Below are positions 35,090 to 46,044 of a DNA stretch of 64,000 nucleotides, piece after piece (position 1 is the stretch's first letter; each line of letters begins with the position of its first letter). The stretch comes from Rhizomys pruinosus (taxonomy: Eukaryota > Chordata > Mammalia > Rodentia > Spalacidae): contig VZQC01009572.1 in assembly GCA_009823505.1 (NCBI GenBank), positions 903,788 through 967,787 of the forward strand, in the 5' to 3' direction. A program made the translations under genes and the position numbers. Under the pieces are notes generated by a model. That model had not been told where the DNA came from. It was given only the letters and a program-made list of their open reading frames with translations, and made no database searches.

Positions 35090-35668
35090 TTTTTAAGGGA
35101 TTCTACAATATAATGACACAGTTGTTTGCAGATAACATTGATGTTACTCAGTATGTCATACAATTCGGTAATTGGTGCATTTTGCAAGTATCTATGTCCA
35201 AATTTTGAACAACCCAAGGTTCCCATAGTCCAGTTGGAGAAGCTTGTATGCACAGGCATGTTGATCAATCAGGAGTCCAGACTATATTCCTGTAGTCTCA
35301 TGATTCACCCCTATCTCTCCGCAGCCCTTACAATCTACCACGCCTCCTCTTCCGCAGTTTGTTCCCTGGGCTTTGGGAAAGGGGCACAAGTGGGTGAGAA
35401 GAAAACAGTCTAATTTCTTTGGAGTTGTCATTTTGGACTCTAGTCTGTTCAGGTTGTTTCCCTTCATGGATTGACAGCTTTTCCAGTGATACCCTTTTTA
35501 GTCATATTAACAAAATACAAGCTATTGGATGTACAGGCATTTAAGCAGTACTAACTATTATGTCAAGCTAAGCTGTGAGCATAGACACAGATGCTTGGAT
35601 GGTATGCTAATCTGCAAACTGTGGTTTCTCTATAAAGGGTGACAAGTTCTTATTGTGGCTTATAACAT
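35090..35668 (-). mobile_element. L1 3'UTR-like block A', antisense
   Basis: About 97 percent identical by eye to 20817-21395, starting at the same 'taagggattctacaatataatgacac' next to T-rich sequence. It breaks off at 'cttataacatc', the point where block A continues for another 1.67 kb, and joins directly to block B'. Confidence 0.7.
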
Positions 35669-37245
35669 CTCACAACTAGCATTTTATATTCCCAGTTAGT
35701 TCAAATGTCAGTATCTAGTTCCTTTTATTTATTTATTTTTTTTATTTTTAGCACAAGCATCCTTCATATAAAACCAATTTGCAAGCAGTTGTGCCCCAGC
35801 CCACACAGCCCAAGGATCCCACCATCCAGCTGGAGGAGCTTGAATGTTCAATCAAGTTGATCAAATAAGTGTCCAGACTATATTGTCGTAGTTTTACCGT
35901 TCGCCCCAATTGCAGCCCCTACATTCTACCACTCCCCCTCTTCAGCAGATTGTTCCTTAGGCTTAGACACGGGGCACAGGTGAACAAGCACAACAGTCTA
36001 CTTTGTCTGGAGATGTCGTTTTGGACTCTGATCAGTTCTGGCTGTTTCCTTTCATGGGCTGACCGATTGCCCAGGGATAAGCTTTCAATCCTACTAATGA
36101 AGCACAAGCGTTAGATATATACGTATTTAAACATTGCTAGTTACTATGGTAGGTTACTTTGGTATAGACACAGATGTTTGGATGGTGTGTTAATCCCTGG
36201 ATTACTTTTTTTTTTCCTGAGAAAGATGACAAGGCCTTACTGTGGCGTATAAATCTCCTAACCACTAGAGGGTATAAGCTTGTGGCAACATCCACGAGTT
36301 ATTCCTCCAAGGAGAGAGCTAATAATCAAATAAATTTGGGATATACAGACATATGACTGCCACTGCTGCACAGTATCTCCAAGCAGGTGAGGTGTAGCTG
36401 ATGTTGGTGGAGGAGTCTTGCTTGACTCAAGGAGACCAACATTTGCTTTATTGGTTCAGTGGCCTTTGGTAACACTCTCTGGTATTCCAGAGACCAACTG
36501 TATACTTGTAAGTTCGATCTCAATACAATCCTCCCATGGTTACATCAGGTCATTAACAGCAGGGCGGGCCTTACCACCTCTTTTCTTGCAGATATCCCAG
36601 TTTACAGGCAATAAGCCTTTACCTTTTTTTGGGGGGGGGGGCTTAGGTCCCCTGGCTAACATCTTGGCAGAATAATCCATTGCTGCTATCAGTGCTCTCC
36701 TGTATTAATATATTTTGCTTATATGCACCACTTAAAGAGACTTTAGTATTATATTTGAAAACTTTCAATTTAATCTTAAGACTAACCATGGGAAAAGATT
36801 TGTATGTTCCCACAGGTCAAAACATCACCAACTCAAAGGCTGAGAAAGAAAGGATACAGCCTTCCATCGTATAGGTTATACCAAGAAATACCAGCAGAGA
36901 AGTTCACCCATCTTAACACTAAAAGGAAGAAAAGCCTCAGACTGCTACAGGCATCAAACATCTCTGAGGACCATAGGTGTAACATCTGTTTACAGTGAGT
37001 CCTAATGAACCTTACCTTCTAGATGCAGCACAGTTTCAATATGAAAGACCTCCTTACCTCTTTTTCATAGAACAAAGGAAAACATGGTGGTAATGAAGTC
37101 ATCCTCTAACTGTAAATTAGAGCTGACTGTTATAGAGGTAATCTCTTATAAAACTGGTAAAACTGCTTTCTTTAATTGACTAATATACATAGGAACTGTA
37201 AAAAGGATTATTGTTTATTCAGAATCAAAAATTTTTAAAAAGAAG
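35669..37245 (-). mobile_element. L1 3'UTR-like block B', antisense, longest copy
   Basis: Homologous to 23069-23867 up to about 36468, then continues through sequence homologous to 21640-21930 (block A) and finally 36750-37240, whose reverse complement is 21930-22430. The longest uninterrupted version of this non-coding block in the window. A G run lies near 36631. Confidence 0.65.
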
Positions 37246-37369
37246 GTACTAACAGTAGAATCTGTAAAATATTTGGTAAAATGGTTCTCCTGTGGAATAC
37301 TATCATTTATTAAGATACTAATTACAAAATATATTTCACCCCCTTGAAAACATAAACCAAGACTCACAA

Positions 37370-37765
37370 AACAATTGAGCTTCAAATTGGAAGAGAACTA
37401 GTTCTCAATTTTTCACCTATGAGTATCCTCCACAATAATTCCAACTAATGACTTCCCAGACCTTTCCCTAAATGCTACCATAGAAATAGAATCCACCCTG
37501 ATATTGGACACCTCACTTTTTTTTCTTTCTAGGTAACAATATTTATCAGTGCTCCTTCCAACTCTGACTGTCATGTAGAATAAGTCTACAAGTCAGGTCT
37601 CCCCAGAGTGTTCTCAGCCCCTGAGCATGAGGCTCAGTTTTGTTGCTCTTCTCTGGGTTTTCTCCTGTTGCTGCCAGTCCTGTAGACTCCTCAGTCCAGT
37701 CTGGTAATCCAGTTGTGGTTTCCCATCTACTTGGAACACCTGGTTGAGCGATGGAATTCCTACAA
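37370..37765 (-). mobile_element. Possible ancient CR1/L3-like repeat
   Basis: Starting 'caaattggaagagaactag', with 'tgtagaataagtctac', 'ctccccagagtgttctcag', 'ttctctgggttttctcc' and 'ccagttgtggt', the order resembles an ancient mammalian repeat I associate with the CR1/L3 group. This explains the protein-looking 76-codon minus-strand frame at 37614-37844 better than a gene does. Orientation and class are tentative. Confidence 0.35.
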
Positions 37766-37979
37766 AGATGGGGACAATTCTGTCCATCGCATCCCCTAAA
37801 TCAGCCTTGTCATTGAGAATGACTCTCTTGCCACTGAGGCCCAATTTTGAATTTTTCTATTTTCCCATCTTAAGAGCTCAAATTACCCTTTTCAAGTCAT
37901 CTTAGGTTGTAAAAATCAAAACACAGCAAAACTAAAAACCAAGGATCACTTCCAGTAATACAGAGATAAAAAATACAGT

Positions 37980-38178
37980 AAGGGGGCAGAAGATGGTTCA
38001 GAGGACCTGGGTTTGGTTCTCAGCACCCATATGGTGGCTCACAACCATCTGTAACTCCAGTTCCAGAGGATCTGATGCTCTCTTCTGGCCACTGTGGGCA
38101 CTGCATTCACATGGTGCACATACATACATGTAGGTAATCAACACATACAATAAAACAGGAATTATTAATTTAAAAAAG
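37980..38178 (+). mobile_element. B2 SINE with internal deletion
   Basis: 'gggggcagaagatggttcag' runs straight into 'aggacctgggtttggttctcagcaccc', so the ~30 bases between A and B boxes are missing. The 3' half ('ctccagttccagaggatctgatgctctcttctggcc') is intact. Confidence 0.88.
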
Positions 38179-38685
38179 TAGGGTGAGCATGTATCATTCA
38201 TTCATTTTGTGAGGATGCAAAGTAGCAGGTTTGGTTATGGTGTTTCTGTACTTGATTTAGGTTCACCTTCCTCCCCAACCTCTAATCAGCTTCCATTTGC
38301 TAAGTCTTAAATGACCAATAAACAACCTGAAAAAGTCTTTTAACTGAATAAATTCCCTTTCAAGAACATCTCATCTGAGGAGAAACTAAAGATAAAGGCT
38401 ATCCTTGTAACTGAACCCCAAAAAGATGATTTGATATACAAACAAAATATATGCTAGGACCAATTATTTAATTGTTCAAAACTGCTATTGTTACCTTGTT
38501 ACCTCTCAGAACATAGCAAGGGGAGCAAGGAAGTTTGCACATGAGAGGACAGAGGACAGGAAGGAAAGGGGACCCATTTCAAGTGGAGGCTGAGCCACCG
38601 AGTGGCCCTGAGAATGCTAGATGAATTCTGGGGGAATGGAAGGTCCCGGTTTGGCAGTGGCCCTCGGCTCGGAGTGAGCAGTTCA

Positions 38686-38717
38686 TTTCATTCCAACATG
38701 ACATTGTTGGAATGAAA
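38686..38717. promoter_or_regulatory. Perfect 13-bp palindrome of TEAD-like motifs
   Basis: Arms at 38686-38698 and 38705-38717 are exact reverse complements separated by a 6-base spacer. Each arm carries CATTCCA / TGGAATG, the M-CAT core bound by TEAD factors, facing each other. It could be a paired TEAD site or a hairpin; function is inferred from motif identity only. Confidence 0.4.
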
Positions 38718-39074
38718 CAAAGACAGTTTACCCATGAGAAGAAGGGTGTGTTGAGTTCACATCTACCCATTTAGGCATTTTTTTGCTGGGCTATCAACAA
38801 GCACTGATTGCAAAAGAAAAACTCACAGAGATTTCAATTACTGTTAATGTCGCCTGAGTGTTTCCACTGTCACAGTCTAGAGCTTCAACTTTTTAATAAG
38901 TTTCCCGTAATTATTACAAGTTTTTGGTCTAATTCCAGCTGAGGATTTAATGGGACTCATTCTGACAAGATATAGGATATTGTCCCAATAGATGCTCATT
39001 TGGAAATGGGCCACTTGCAATTTCGAGTGTGCAGAGCTGTGCAAGATTAAAAGTACTGGCAGTCTAATTTCTAC

Positions 39075-39175
39075 CTTGTGTCCCAGGCTCTGTGGATTTG
39101 TAGCTCATCCAGGCTGTCCATCTGGGGAGCAAACAGCATGTACTCCTTGATGAGAAACTCTGGCCAACCGACCAG
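39075..39175 (-). CDS. Candidate 101-bp internal exon of an unidentified gene
   Basis: On the minus strand a pyrimidine-rich acceptor ending TTTTTTTCACAG lies at 39176-39187, and the donor AAG|GTAGAA falls at 39075/39074. In phase 0 the exon reads LVGWPEFLIKEYMLFAPQMD followed by SLDELQIHRAWDT plus two bases of the next codon, with a balanced, protein-like composition (hydrophobic, charged and aromatic residues in a plausible globular pattern). One other frame is also open, the third is not. 101 bp is not a multiple of three, so skipping would shift the frame. The lack of repeats around it supports a real exon. I do not recognise the family. No partner exon is visible, so the host gene must have introns longer than about 25 kb on at least one side. 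A chance open stretch remains possible. Confidence 0.55.
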
Positions 39176-39187
39176 CTGTGAAAAAAA
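39176..39187 (-). promoter_or_regulatory. 3' splice acceptor of the candidate exon
   Basis: Minus-strand polypyrimidine tract TTATTTTTTTCACAG with the AG immediately before the open frame. A second T-rich stretch is absent farther upstream, and purines interrupt it, so strength is moderate. Confidence 0.5.
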
Positions 39188-40055
39188 TAAATTACTCTTG
39201 TCATTTTTTTTTCTGCTAGGTAATTTGCTGGGAGTAAAAATATAATTTCTTAGAAGGTGTGCAGTTAAAAGCAAATGCTGGGGATGTGTCTGATTTATAT
39301 TTAAAAATAAAACTTCACTGCAGTTTTATTTGTTAAATTTAATTTTTCAACAATACCCCGGCTGGGATAATAGTTCCTAATTCTGAGGAAATGGAAAGGT
39401 TGGTTTCTGGGGTTTGCACACTTGCAAGCACAGGTTAAGGGTACAGAGGAGAAAGAACTCAGAAGGGCTCAGCTGGCTGCCTGGACTGAGCACAAAAGAT
39501 GCACCATTGCTCTCCCTACAGGTAAAGGATATATTATGAGGAAATTAAGTGACTGCTGGGAAAATGGATCCTCCTGTTGTCCCCAGGACGCTAACATCAT
39601 AAAAGCATCTTTTTAAGCCTCTAGCATAAAAATTACATCCTTGTGAGATTTCAGAAGGTCATGCTAGATAAATATTCAGCCTAATTCTAGATCAATTGAG
39701 CTGCAGAGCTGTGAGGTGATTGTTAGCAGCAGTCTAAATTGTGAAGCACTGGGTGACATCTATAGTATAATAGGCTCACCAGACAAGGTTTTCAGCAAGC
39801 CAAAGGGAATGGGAAGAAGGTGCCAAATAGTAAAATCAAACCCTTTATTTTGTATCCAGTGGAGAGTTAATGATATCATTTGAAATGAAAGTGTTTGCAG
39901 TAATACCTCTATAACCGTGAGTTACAAAATATCTAGACATTAATTAGTGTTGTAAGGTGGCTTTCTGTCTACAGTTGCAGTGTTATAGACCTTTGCCTCA
40001 GACAGCTTTGACCCATAAATTTAAGGGCTTTTTAGTTTTATTTATTTATTTTGGG

Positions 40056-40200
40056 GGTCTTTTTGAGACAGGGTCTCCCAATGGCATCAGCTGGCCTGAA
40101 ACTCACTATGTAGATCAGACTGATCTTGATCTTACAAGATATCTGCCTGCATCTGCCTCCTGAGTGCTAGGATTAAAAACGTGCACCACAGGATCTGGCC
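40056..40200 (-). mobile_element. Diverged B1 SINE, antisense
   Basis: 'ctttttgagacagggtctccca', 'gctggcctgaaactcactatgtagatcagac', 'ctgcctcctgagtgctaggatta' in reverse-complement B1 order, with many substitutions. T-rich left end is the old A tail. Confidence 0.85.
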
Positions 40201-40369
40201 ATAAATTACTTTTTGAAAGATGAACTTCCTACATAGGTTTTCATTTTTTAAAATCGACATGTTAGTAGGTATTATTTTTTTGACATTGTCTATACTTAAT
40301 ATATACATATAAGCAAATACATGTATATGTACACAGATGTATGTACCTTATACACACATGTTCACCACA

Positions 40370-41330
40370 AAATCTGTATCAATAATACATAGAGACTGTT
40401 ACAATTCAATAAAGGATACATAGAATTCAATATCAGGGACTTAAAGAAATAGAAATAATAGGTAAAATTTGTTCAAAATCTCCATGGAAAGAAGTTATTC
40501 TAATAGACAATAAGTGCACTTAACATGCATTCAACATCATGAGTTGTTAGGGCAATGCAAATTCAAAGCAGAATGATACACATTTTCATATCTGTTATAA
40601 TGACTAAAATGTCTTATAAAAATTTATTTTAACTAATCCATAAAATATCATGATTATACATATTTGAGGTGTATAGAATAAGATATGAAAGTGAGAATAT
40701 CAAATGTTGATGAATAAACAGAGCATCAGGAACTCTACAAAACTGCAATAAATGCAAAATGGTTCAACTGTGGAAAATAGTTTGGTACTTTCTTATAACA
40801 TTAAATAGTCTCTGACTATATGACTCATCCATTTTATGCCTATATATTGATCCAAGACAAAGGAAAACAAATATACAAAGATTTGTATATGAATGTCCAT
40901 GACAGCTATCTTTGGGTGAATGACTACACTGAGGTATAGTCACAAAAGGAAATATCACTCTGCAAAAAAAAAAAAAAAAAGGAGACAAGTTACTGATATC
41001 GACCCAAACATCATGGGTTGAATGTCAGTAACATTACACTGAGCCAAAGGAGACAGACACTAAGTGACACCATCATTTTATATATTTGTGAGTCTAGACA
41101 AGACCCACCATATCTTTAGTCACAGATATGTAACTTTCTGGAACCAGGACAGAGGCTGATTATTAACTAAGAGTACAAAAGAACTTTCTAGTTAATGAAG
41201 ATTTTCCATATCTAAACAACAGTAACAGTTACATAGATCCATGGACGTTTTGCAATTCAGCAGGCCATGTTTAATTGTTTAATTCTATATAAATTTACAC
41301 CTCAATAACTATGATTAAATAAAACTTCCA
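40370..41330 (+). mobile_element. Ancient L1 (L1M-type) 3' end
   Basis: The reading order follows an L1 3' end: 'cattcaacatcatgagttgttagggcaatgcaaattc', 'atgttgatgaataaacagagc', 'ggttcaactgtggaaaatagtttgg', 'gaatgtccatgacagc', 'gagccaaaggagacagacac', then 3'UTR. Many indels; no ORF survives. An A17 run sits at 40964-40980. Confidence 0.6.
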
Positions 41331-41341
41331 AAAACAACTGT

Positions 41342-41545
41342 TGGGCTGGGAATATAGCTCACTGATAAAGCAAAGACTAGGTTTAATCCCAAGTATCTCA
41401 AAACAAAACAAAACAAAACAAAACAAACACATTATAGCCAAGCCCAGTGATGCATGCCCCAGGAGGCTGAGGCAAGAAGATTATGAGTTAAAGACCAGCC
41501 TCAGCAATATATTAAGACCATCTCTACAACAGAAAATAAACAAAA
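41342..41545 (+). mobile_element. B4 SINE (ID + B1 fusion)
   Basis: An ID-type tRNA-derived head ('gggctgggaatatagctcactgataaag', 'ggtttaatcccaagtatc') with an (AAAAC)n linker at 41401-41425 is followed by a B1-like half ('gccaagcccagtgatgcatgcc', 'aggaggctgaggcaagaag', 'gaccagcctcagcaatat'). This is the architecture of B4. Confidence 0.8.
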
Positions 41546-41755
41546 TCAAATGATAGTGGTATGCCTGCACATGAGGACAGAGTGCTCATGACCTAAACAT
41601 CTCTTAAAGGCCTCTCCCAGCACTTCTTGGGGAGAATCAAGTTAATAATACATGAAATTTAACAGCACATTCAAACCACAGCACCTCTCTAAAATTATCT
41701 CTAACTATACTGTTTTGTTTTTCTGCATCTTTTATTGTGTGTCACATTTTCTTTT

Positions 41756-41982
41756 TTAAAGATATTTTATTATTTTTATTTCATATGTATGAGTGTTTTG
41801 CCTGCATGTGTATAAATGCACCCATGTTGTGCAATGCCTATGGAGGTCAGAAGAGGGTATCAAATCCCCTGGAACTAGAGTTGAAGAAAGTTGTTATCTG
41901 CCAAGTGGATCCTGGGAATGAAACCCACATCATCTGCAAAAGCAGCCAGTGCTCTTAAGTGATAAGCCACCTCTCCTGCCCC
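41756..41982 (-). mobile_element. B2 SINE, antisense
   Basis: Reverse-complement B2 with 'gcctgcatgtgtataaatgcacccatgttgtgcaatgcc', 'ggaactagagttgaagaaag' and the head 'ggggcaggagaggtggc'. A short direct repeat tcacatttt flanks it (about 41741 and 41985). Moderately diverged. Confidence 0.88.
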
Positions 41983-42699
41983 AACATCACATTTTAATTA
42001 TTCCCCAAATATACTATAAATAGCTCGTTTGATCCACTTGGTTTGTTCAGTGCTGATCCACCAGCACATCTAATGCATAGTAAGAAGTTAAATTATTTTG
42101 AATAAATGAGTAAATAAATTCATGAAAGGACTGAAGTCATCTAGGTAGCCATAATACTAAATGAGAGGTAACTGTGTTATCACATGAAAAGAAAGAGACT
42201 GTCATATTAGGATGTAAACCAAAACCCAAGTACATTCAACCAGCTCAAATAAATCAGTCAAGGTTGAGAATCACTTTTGCCAATACAAAGAAACAAAAGT
42301 AAAAGCAGGCAGTGTCAGCCTTTGAGATCTAACACAGGATGCCACACGAAGGTTGAAAGTATAATTCACAAGGAAGCTATACGTTAAAAGCCTTCAGTTT
42401 ATCTGAAAAACAGAGCATCTAAAACATAAAATGGAGATGTTGCAAATGAAGCAGAGATTGGCAAACAAGAATTATGGGAAAAAATTAGATGTCCCACAGA
42501 CCCAGTACACAAAAGAGTCAGAACATAGAGGAACTGAATAAAGTCATTAATAAACATGGCTGTAAGTTCATTTCTCATTATTAAGTTATAATTTCACTGA
42601 AATGTAAACTCCACAAAGCAAGGTACACATTCATGCTGAGCACAACTATGTGACCAGTACCTCCAAAACTATGTGACTAGTAGCTCCAAAACCCTGGCA
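41983..42699. other. Unique sequence with a small tandem duplication
   Basis: Nothing recognised except a ~22-bp imperfect tandem copy of 'actatgtgac(c/t)agta(c/g)ctccaaa' at 42645-42690. Confidence 0.35.
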
Positions 42700-42918
42700 T
42701 GGGGTTGGAGAGACAGTTCAGTGATCAGGAACACCTCCTGCTCTTGCTGAGGATGCAAGTTCAGCTGGGACAATTCACAACTGCCTGTAACCCCAGGTCC
42801 AGGAGATCCAATTCAGTGTCCTCTTCTGACCTTCATGGACACTACACACATGCAGTGTACATATATACACTCAGACACACAGACATACATATACACATAA
42901 AATAAATAAATATTTTTA
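42700..42918 (+). mobile_element. B2 SINE, diverged
   Basis: 'tggggttggagagacagttcagtgatcag' head, a deletion around the B box, then 'caggtccaggagatccaattcagtgtcctcttctgacc' and an 'ataaaataaataaat' tail. Confidence 0.83.
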
Positions 42919-43692
42919 AACTTGAAAGGAGTGGAGTTCAATGATTATTTGTTGAATGAATACTTTACATTCGCAAAATTTGATTCTGCGCTTGATTTTA
43001 AAAATGTTTTTACAGGAGAGGTGCATGTGGTGTCCCATGGGTGGAGCAACCCGACCACCAAGCCGAGCTGCCAGAGAACAGAGAGGTGTGCACAGCATGG
43101 GGCTGGCTCCCAGTGATCCTAAATCAGCTCCCAGCAGACCTGATACAACACCCAGTGGTCCCAGCTCCTATTTCTGACTGACTCAACAAAATGGCCCAGC
43201 CTAGGCAGGTTCATTAAGGTAAGGTGAACCAGCTGAGCTCCTAGACCATCCAACTGAGTGACTGGGTCCAGGAAAGACAGCACAGACAAGCTGAACCAGG
43301 AAGAGGTCTGAGACCACCGGTCAGAGCATCCAGGAGAGTGGCAAGGCCCAGGTAGGCCCGAGCAACTAAATGGACCCACGTGGCCCAACCCCTATAGGCC
43401 ACTGCAGAAGCTTATAGCTAGTAACCCATATCATGTGAAGCAAGCCTTTAACACAGAGAAGAAACACTTGAGATTCCCATTAGAGCACAAACATTAGAAC
43501 ACAAACATCAAAATAAATCCACATGTCAAAAGCACAGCAAACAAACAATAGCATGGGAAAAGCAAATAATAAATCTCCACCAAACTATACCAGTCCTATA
43601 GAAGACTCCTACAAAGAGATCTCCCTGGAGGCAACCCAGGACACAAATCTTTAAAAAACCATCATAGACATACTCAAAGAAATCAAAGCATA

Positions 43693-43854
43693 GCCAGGTA
43701 TTGTGGTTCATGCCTTTAATCCTAGCACTTGGGAGGCAGAGGCAGGTGGATCTCTGTGAGTTCAAGGCCCGCCTGATCTACATAGTGAGTTCCAGGCCAT
43801 CTGGGACTAAAGGGAGACCCTGTCTCAAAAAGACAAAGAAAAAAAGAAAAGAAA
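43693..43854 (+). mobile_element. B1 SINE in L1 ORF1, with target-site duplication
   Basis: Near-consensus B1 with an A-rich AAAGA tail. The 17-bp duplication aaagaaatcaaagcata at 43676-43692 and 43855-43871 is perfect and consists of the L1's own ORF1 sequence, so the B1 landed after the L1. Confidence 0.96.
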
Positions 43855-44007
43855 AAAGAAATCAAAGCATATAAACAGCACACAAATGAATTGAAGAACT
43901 AGAAAGAGAGAACAATCAACTTAAAGAACACACAGACAAACAAAGAAAAGAACTAGAAGGAGAGAATGACAAACTCTGAAAGGAAATGGAAATACTGAAG
44001 AGATCCC

Positions 44008-44160
44008 ATGGCGTGGTGGCACACGCATTTAATCCTAGCACTTGGGAGGCAGAGGCAGGCAGATCTTTGTGAGTTCAAGGCCAGCCTGGTCTACAGAGCG
44101 AATTCCAGGACAGTTGGGGCTACAGGGAGACCCTGTCTCGAAAAGACCAAAAAATAAAAA
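44008..44160 (+). mobile_element. B1 SINE in L1 ORF1
   Basis: 'catggcgtggtggcacacgcatttaatcctagcac' through 'ctacagggagaccctgtctcgaaaagacc' is almost consensus for the local subfamily. Same orientation as its L1 host. The A tail is (AAATA)-rich. Confidence 0.94.
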
Positions 44161-45189
44161 ATAAATGAAAAAGAAAGCCAACCACATACACAAGCAAATC
44201 AAAGAACTAGAAGGGGAAAATGGAAAATTCCAGAAAGAAGTGGAAATACTAAAGGAATCTCAGGCTGAAATGAAAAAGAAAATCTAACACTCATCTAGTC
44301 AACAGGAAAGGACAAGATAAAGCCTCAGTAACAAAATGGATAAAGCAGAAAATAGAATATCAAGACTACAAGATAACATGGAAGAACTGGAGAGCACAAG
44401 CAAAGACTATAAAAATTAAAAAAAAAAAAAAACACAAGAGTGGAATAATCAGGAAATGTGGAATACCATGAAGAGACCAACCCTTCACATCATAGGTATA
44501 GAGGAAGGAGAAGAATCCCAGGATAATGGTATGTACCCCCAATCTTCAATAGAATTATAGAAGAAAATTTCCCCAAATTGTAAAAAGACACACATACAAG
44601 CACAAGAAGCACATAGAACACCAAATAGACAGCATCAGAAAAGAAATTCTCCCCGCCATATCATAATCAAAATGCTTGATGCTCAAAACAAAGACAGAAT
44701 ACTGAAAGCCACAAGAGAAAAACAACAAGTTACATATAAAGGGAAACCCACCAGAATTAGCTGACTTTTCAACACAAATGATGAAAGCCAGAAGAGCTTG
44801 GATCAAAGTATTACCAGCACTAAATGATTACAGATACTAACCAAGATTACTATAGCCAGCAAAAATGTCAATTATGATTGAAGGAGAAAGGAAGATCTTC
44901 TATGACATAAACAAGATGAAAGAAAACATGTCTAGAAAACCAACCCTCCAGAAAATATTCTAATCCATCCAGAGGACAGAGGAAAGGAGCAGCTATCCCC
45001 AAGAGGCAAGCGAGAGTAATTAATGAAGACATAACCCCAGAAATCTAAACATAAGACATAAGCCCAAAAATACAAACAGGAAATAAACTGAAGGGAAGCA
45101 ATATACAGCTCTCAATATTAACCTTAAATATTAATGGTTTGAACTCTCCAATCAAGAGACACGCATTCAAAGAATGGATTAAGTAATTG

Positions 45190-46044
45190 AATCTGTCTTT
45201 TTTTTTTAATTGATGCTTTGTGTATTTCATACATCATTTTCCAATTCAGTTCAGGCATATATCCCCTTCCCTTCCCCCCACCCCACCCCTACCCATCCCA
45301 GATCATGCATTCTGCCATAAGTTTTCTGCATCCTTCTCTGCTTTTTTGTTTTGTTTTGTTTTCATTTTTTTTAACAATAAGTGATAATTTGTGAGTACAA
45401 GCATCCTTCATGTAAAACCAATTTGCAAGCAGTTGTGCCCAAACCCACACAGCTCATGGGTCCCACCATCCAGCAGGGGGGGCTTGTATGTTCAATCAAG
45501 TTGATCAAATGAGTGTCCAGTCTATATTGTTGTAGTTTCACCATTAACCCCAATCGCAGCCCTTACATTCTACCACGCCCCCTCTTCCGCAGATTGTTCC
45601 CTAGGCTTAGAAAAGGGGCACAGGTGGATGAGAAGCAAAACACTCTACTTTCTCTGGAGCTGATGTCTTGGTCTCTAGTCAGTTCTGGCTGTTTTCTTTC
45701 ATGGGCTGCCAGCTTGTCCAGGCATAACCTTTCGATCCTACTAATGAAGCACATGCAATTAGATATTTAGGTATTAAACAGTATAATATATAGCCTTTCG
45801 ATCCTACTAATGAAGCACACACAATTAGATATATAGGTATTTAAACAGTACTAATTGTTATGGTAGGTTTCTTTGGTATAGACACAGATGTTTGGATGGT
45901 ATGTTAATTCATGATTTACATTTTCTTCTGTTAAGTATGGCAGGGTCTTCGTGTGGTTTATAACATCTCCTAACCATTAGAGGATGTAAGCTTATGGCAT
46001 CAGCCGTGGGTTATTCCTCCAAGGAGAGAGCTAATAGCCAATTA
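45190..46044 (-). mobile_element. Antisense L1 3' piece inserted in ORF2 of another L1
   Basis: Starts with an antisense A tail and the L1 3' terminus ('aattgatgctttgtgtatttcatacatc', 'gatcatgcattctgccataag'), then a second T-rich run and a block-B-type sequence (45380-46040). ORF2 of the host stops after 'HAFKEWIK' and resumes at 'ETYLSFKDRHHLKVKGWKK', with about nine codons missing. A 68-bp tandem duplication (about 45726-45860, each with 'tttcgatcctactaatgaagcaca') is internal to this piece. Confidence 0.8.

Larger units (their letters stand above)
38179..40055. other. Repeat-free block containing the candidate exon
   Basis: A 1.9-kb interval without any SINE, LINE or LTR landmark, in a window otherwise crowded with them. 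It holds a splice-flanked exon (39075-39175), a TEAD-motif palindrome (38686-38717) and several TAAT-rich patches (38840-38960, 39330-39380). Repeat exclusion is consistent with purifying selection, though that is inference. Confidence 0.5.
43015..45186 (+). mobile_element. Near-full-length L1: 5'UTR, ORF1 and start of ORF2
   Basis: The 5' ~480 bases are GC-rich, non-coding and directly precede a decayed ORF1 (about 43530-45000), so this is a rare copy retaining its 5' end. ORF1 remnants include coiled-coil-like repeats ('ELEGENDKL'-type) and the RRM start 'MKRPTLHIIGIEEGEE' near 44466. ORF2 begins near 45110 with 'LTLNINGLNSPIKRHAFKEWIK'. Two B1s sit in ORF1, and an antisense L1 piece interrupts ORF2 after 45186. 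ORF1 carries many stops and is dead. Confidence 0.85.

Noticed and set aside
35660..35690. Possible intron loss (splicing) explaining the deletion between A' and B'
   Set aside because: The missing segment does not begin and end with clear GT/AG on the element strand; a short ctag microhomology explains the junction better.
37614..37844. A protein-looking 76-codon minus-strand frame
   Set aside because: No acceptor or donor flanks it, and the surrounding wording matches an ancient CR1/L3-like repeat.
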